From Deltaproteobacteria bacterium (GTDB lineage: Bacteria; Myxococcota_A; UBA9160; UBA4427), in contig PBFW01000038.1 in assembly GCA_002719955.1 (NCBI GenBank), positions 1-35,303 on the forward strand: 35,303 nucleotides of DNA. The letters are read 5' to 3'. Below, one piece after another: positions 35,014 to 35,303 of this stretch; position 1 is the first letter of the stretch, and each line of letters begins with the position of its first letter. The translations under genes and the position numbers were made by a program. A model generated the notes under the pieces. It made no database searches. It worked only from the letters and a program-made list of their open reading frames with translations, and was not told the origin of the DNA.

Positions 35014-35303
35014 CTACTCCCCGCGCAAACGGCGGTAAGGGGTAGGCAGCTGCCCGTCACTCGTAGCGATGGTGGGAGGGAGCGACGGGGCGCTCAGTTC
35101 CCCATCCGTGCGCAGACTGCACGTGATGACCCGGGCCCTGCTTCTCGTAGCGGTGGGTATGCACGGCCCATCGTCCGACCCGGTTCGGGAGTCTGCGCAT
35201 GCCGTGTCGTCGGCAGACCCGATAGAGCGTCGCATCCGAGGTCTTGGTGTCGTGGTAGCGCTCCAGGTGCCAGACCGATCTGAATCGGCCCCATGTGACA
35301 GGC
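35014..35303 (-). mobile_element. IS481-family transposase remnant, cut by the window edge and internally deleted
   Basis: On the minus strand from 35302 one frame reads LERYHDTKTSDATLYRVCRR, LPNRVGRWAVHTHRY and EKQGPGHHVQ, the segment just before the DDE integrase core of IS481-type transposases (normally continued as VDVKFL). After HHVQ the core is missing. Within about 80 bases another frame ends with DGQLPTPYRRLRGE and a stop at 35014, resembling the family C-terminus (GGKTPYERLRE). About 170 residues with the catalytic acids are absent, so it cannot transpose by itself. The N-terminal HTH part should lie beyond the window. Confidence 0.75.

Noticed and set aside
1..35303. CRISPR arrays, rRNA genes or phage defence islands
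   Set aside because: No regularly spaced direct repeats, no rRNA-like sequence and no cas or defence-type genes were seen.

Overview
The window is GC-rich, densely coding DNA from a Gram-negative bacterium. Outer-membrane, lipoprotein, TRAP-transporter, HemJ and PQQ genes all point that way. The mix of a bacterial GlnRS, an IlvD close to the E. coli type, PQQ genes, LLM/F420-type flavoprotein, DUF3237, EthD and phosphotransferase-family genes would fit a delta-proteobacterial-type lineage (Myxococcota, Desulfobacterota or Binatota). That placement is inference from gene content, not a measurement.

Layout. From 1 to 4266 a minus-strand block carries the start of an RlmB-type rRNA methyltransferase (cut by the window edge), an unknown possible lipoprotein, an LLM flavin oxidoreductase and glnS. 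Plus-strand lysA (4493-5752) follows. A second minus-strand block (5765-9272) holds a TPR membrane protein, a DUF481 outer-membrane protein and two decayed genes (mscS and DUF748). From 9469 to 13625 a plus-strand operon-like run encodes NadK, HemJ, PqqB, PqqC and an RsmC-like methyltransferase. It collides 3' to 3' with an rsuA-type pseudouridine synthase that carries an in-frame stop. lysC (14460-15785), a minus pair (DUF3237 and dienelactone hydrolase), and then a plus-strand run follow: ilvD, a SelD fused to a pyridine-nucleotide oxidoreductase, an APH-type kinase, a Deg/HtrA-type protease and a complete DctPQM TRAP transporter (17207-26921).

The last part (27055-35303) is looser: a broken small lipoprotein, hspQ, sixA, a MAPEG protein, a membrane-anchored GST, an unknown membrane/coiled-coil protein, an EthD-like protein, a cupin, a TPR/multi-TM protein, and remnants of an IS5-family and an IS481-family transposase.

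Working together: lysC and lysA are the first and last steps of lysine synthesis; ilvD serves branched-chain amino acid synthesis. PqqB and PqqC are late PQQ functions, without pqqA, pqqD or pqqE nearby. DctPQM is a complete importer, co-directional with the protease before it.

The most striking thing is a pattern of decay. At least four genes (mscS, DUF748, IS5-type and IS481-type transposases) keep recognisable N- and C-terminal parts, or mid and C-terminal parts, joined directly with the middle missing and the frame shifted. Two further genes (rsuA and a small lipoprotein) are interrupted by in-frame stops, and two (selD fusion and the 548-1240 gene) lack an obvious ATG/GTG/TTG start in the expected place. 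This looks like a genome undergoing gene loss through internal deletions. Part of it (single-base indels in G/C runs) could instead be sequencing or assembly error. I found no CRISPR array, no convincing tRNA or rRNA gene, and no clear new multi-gene defence or biosynthetic system.
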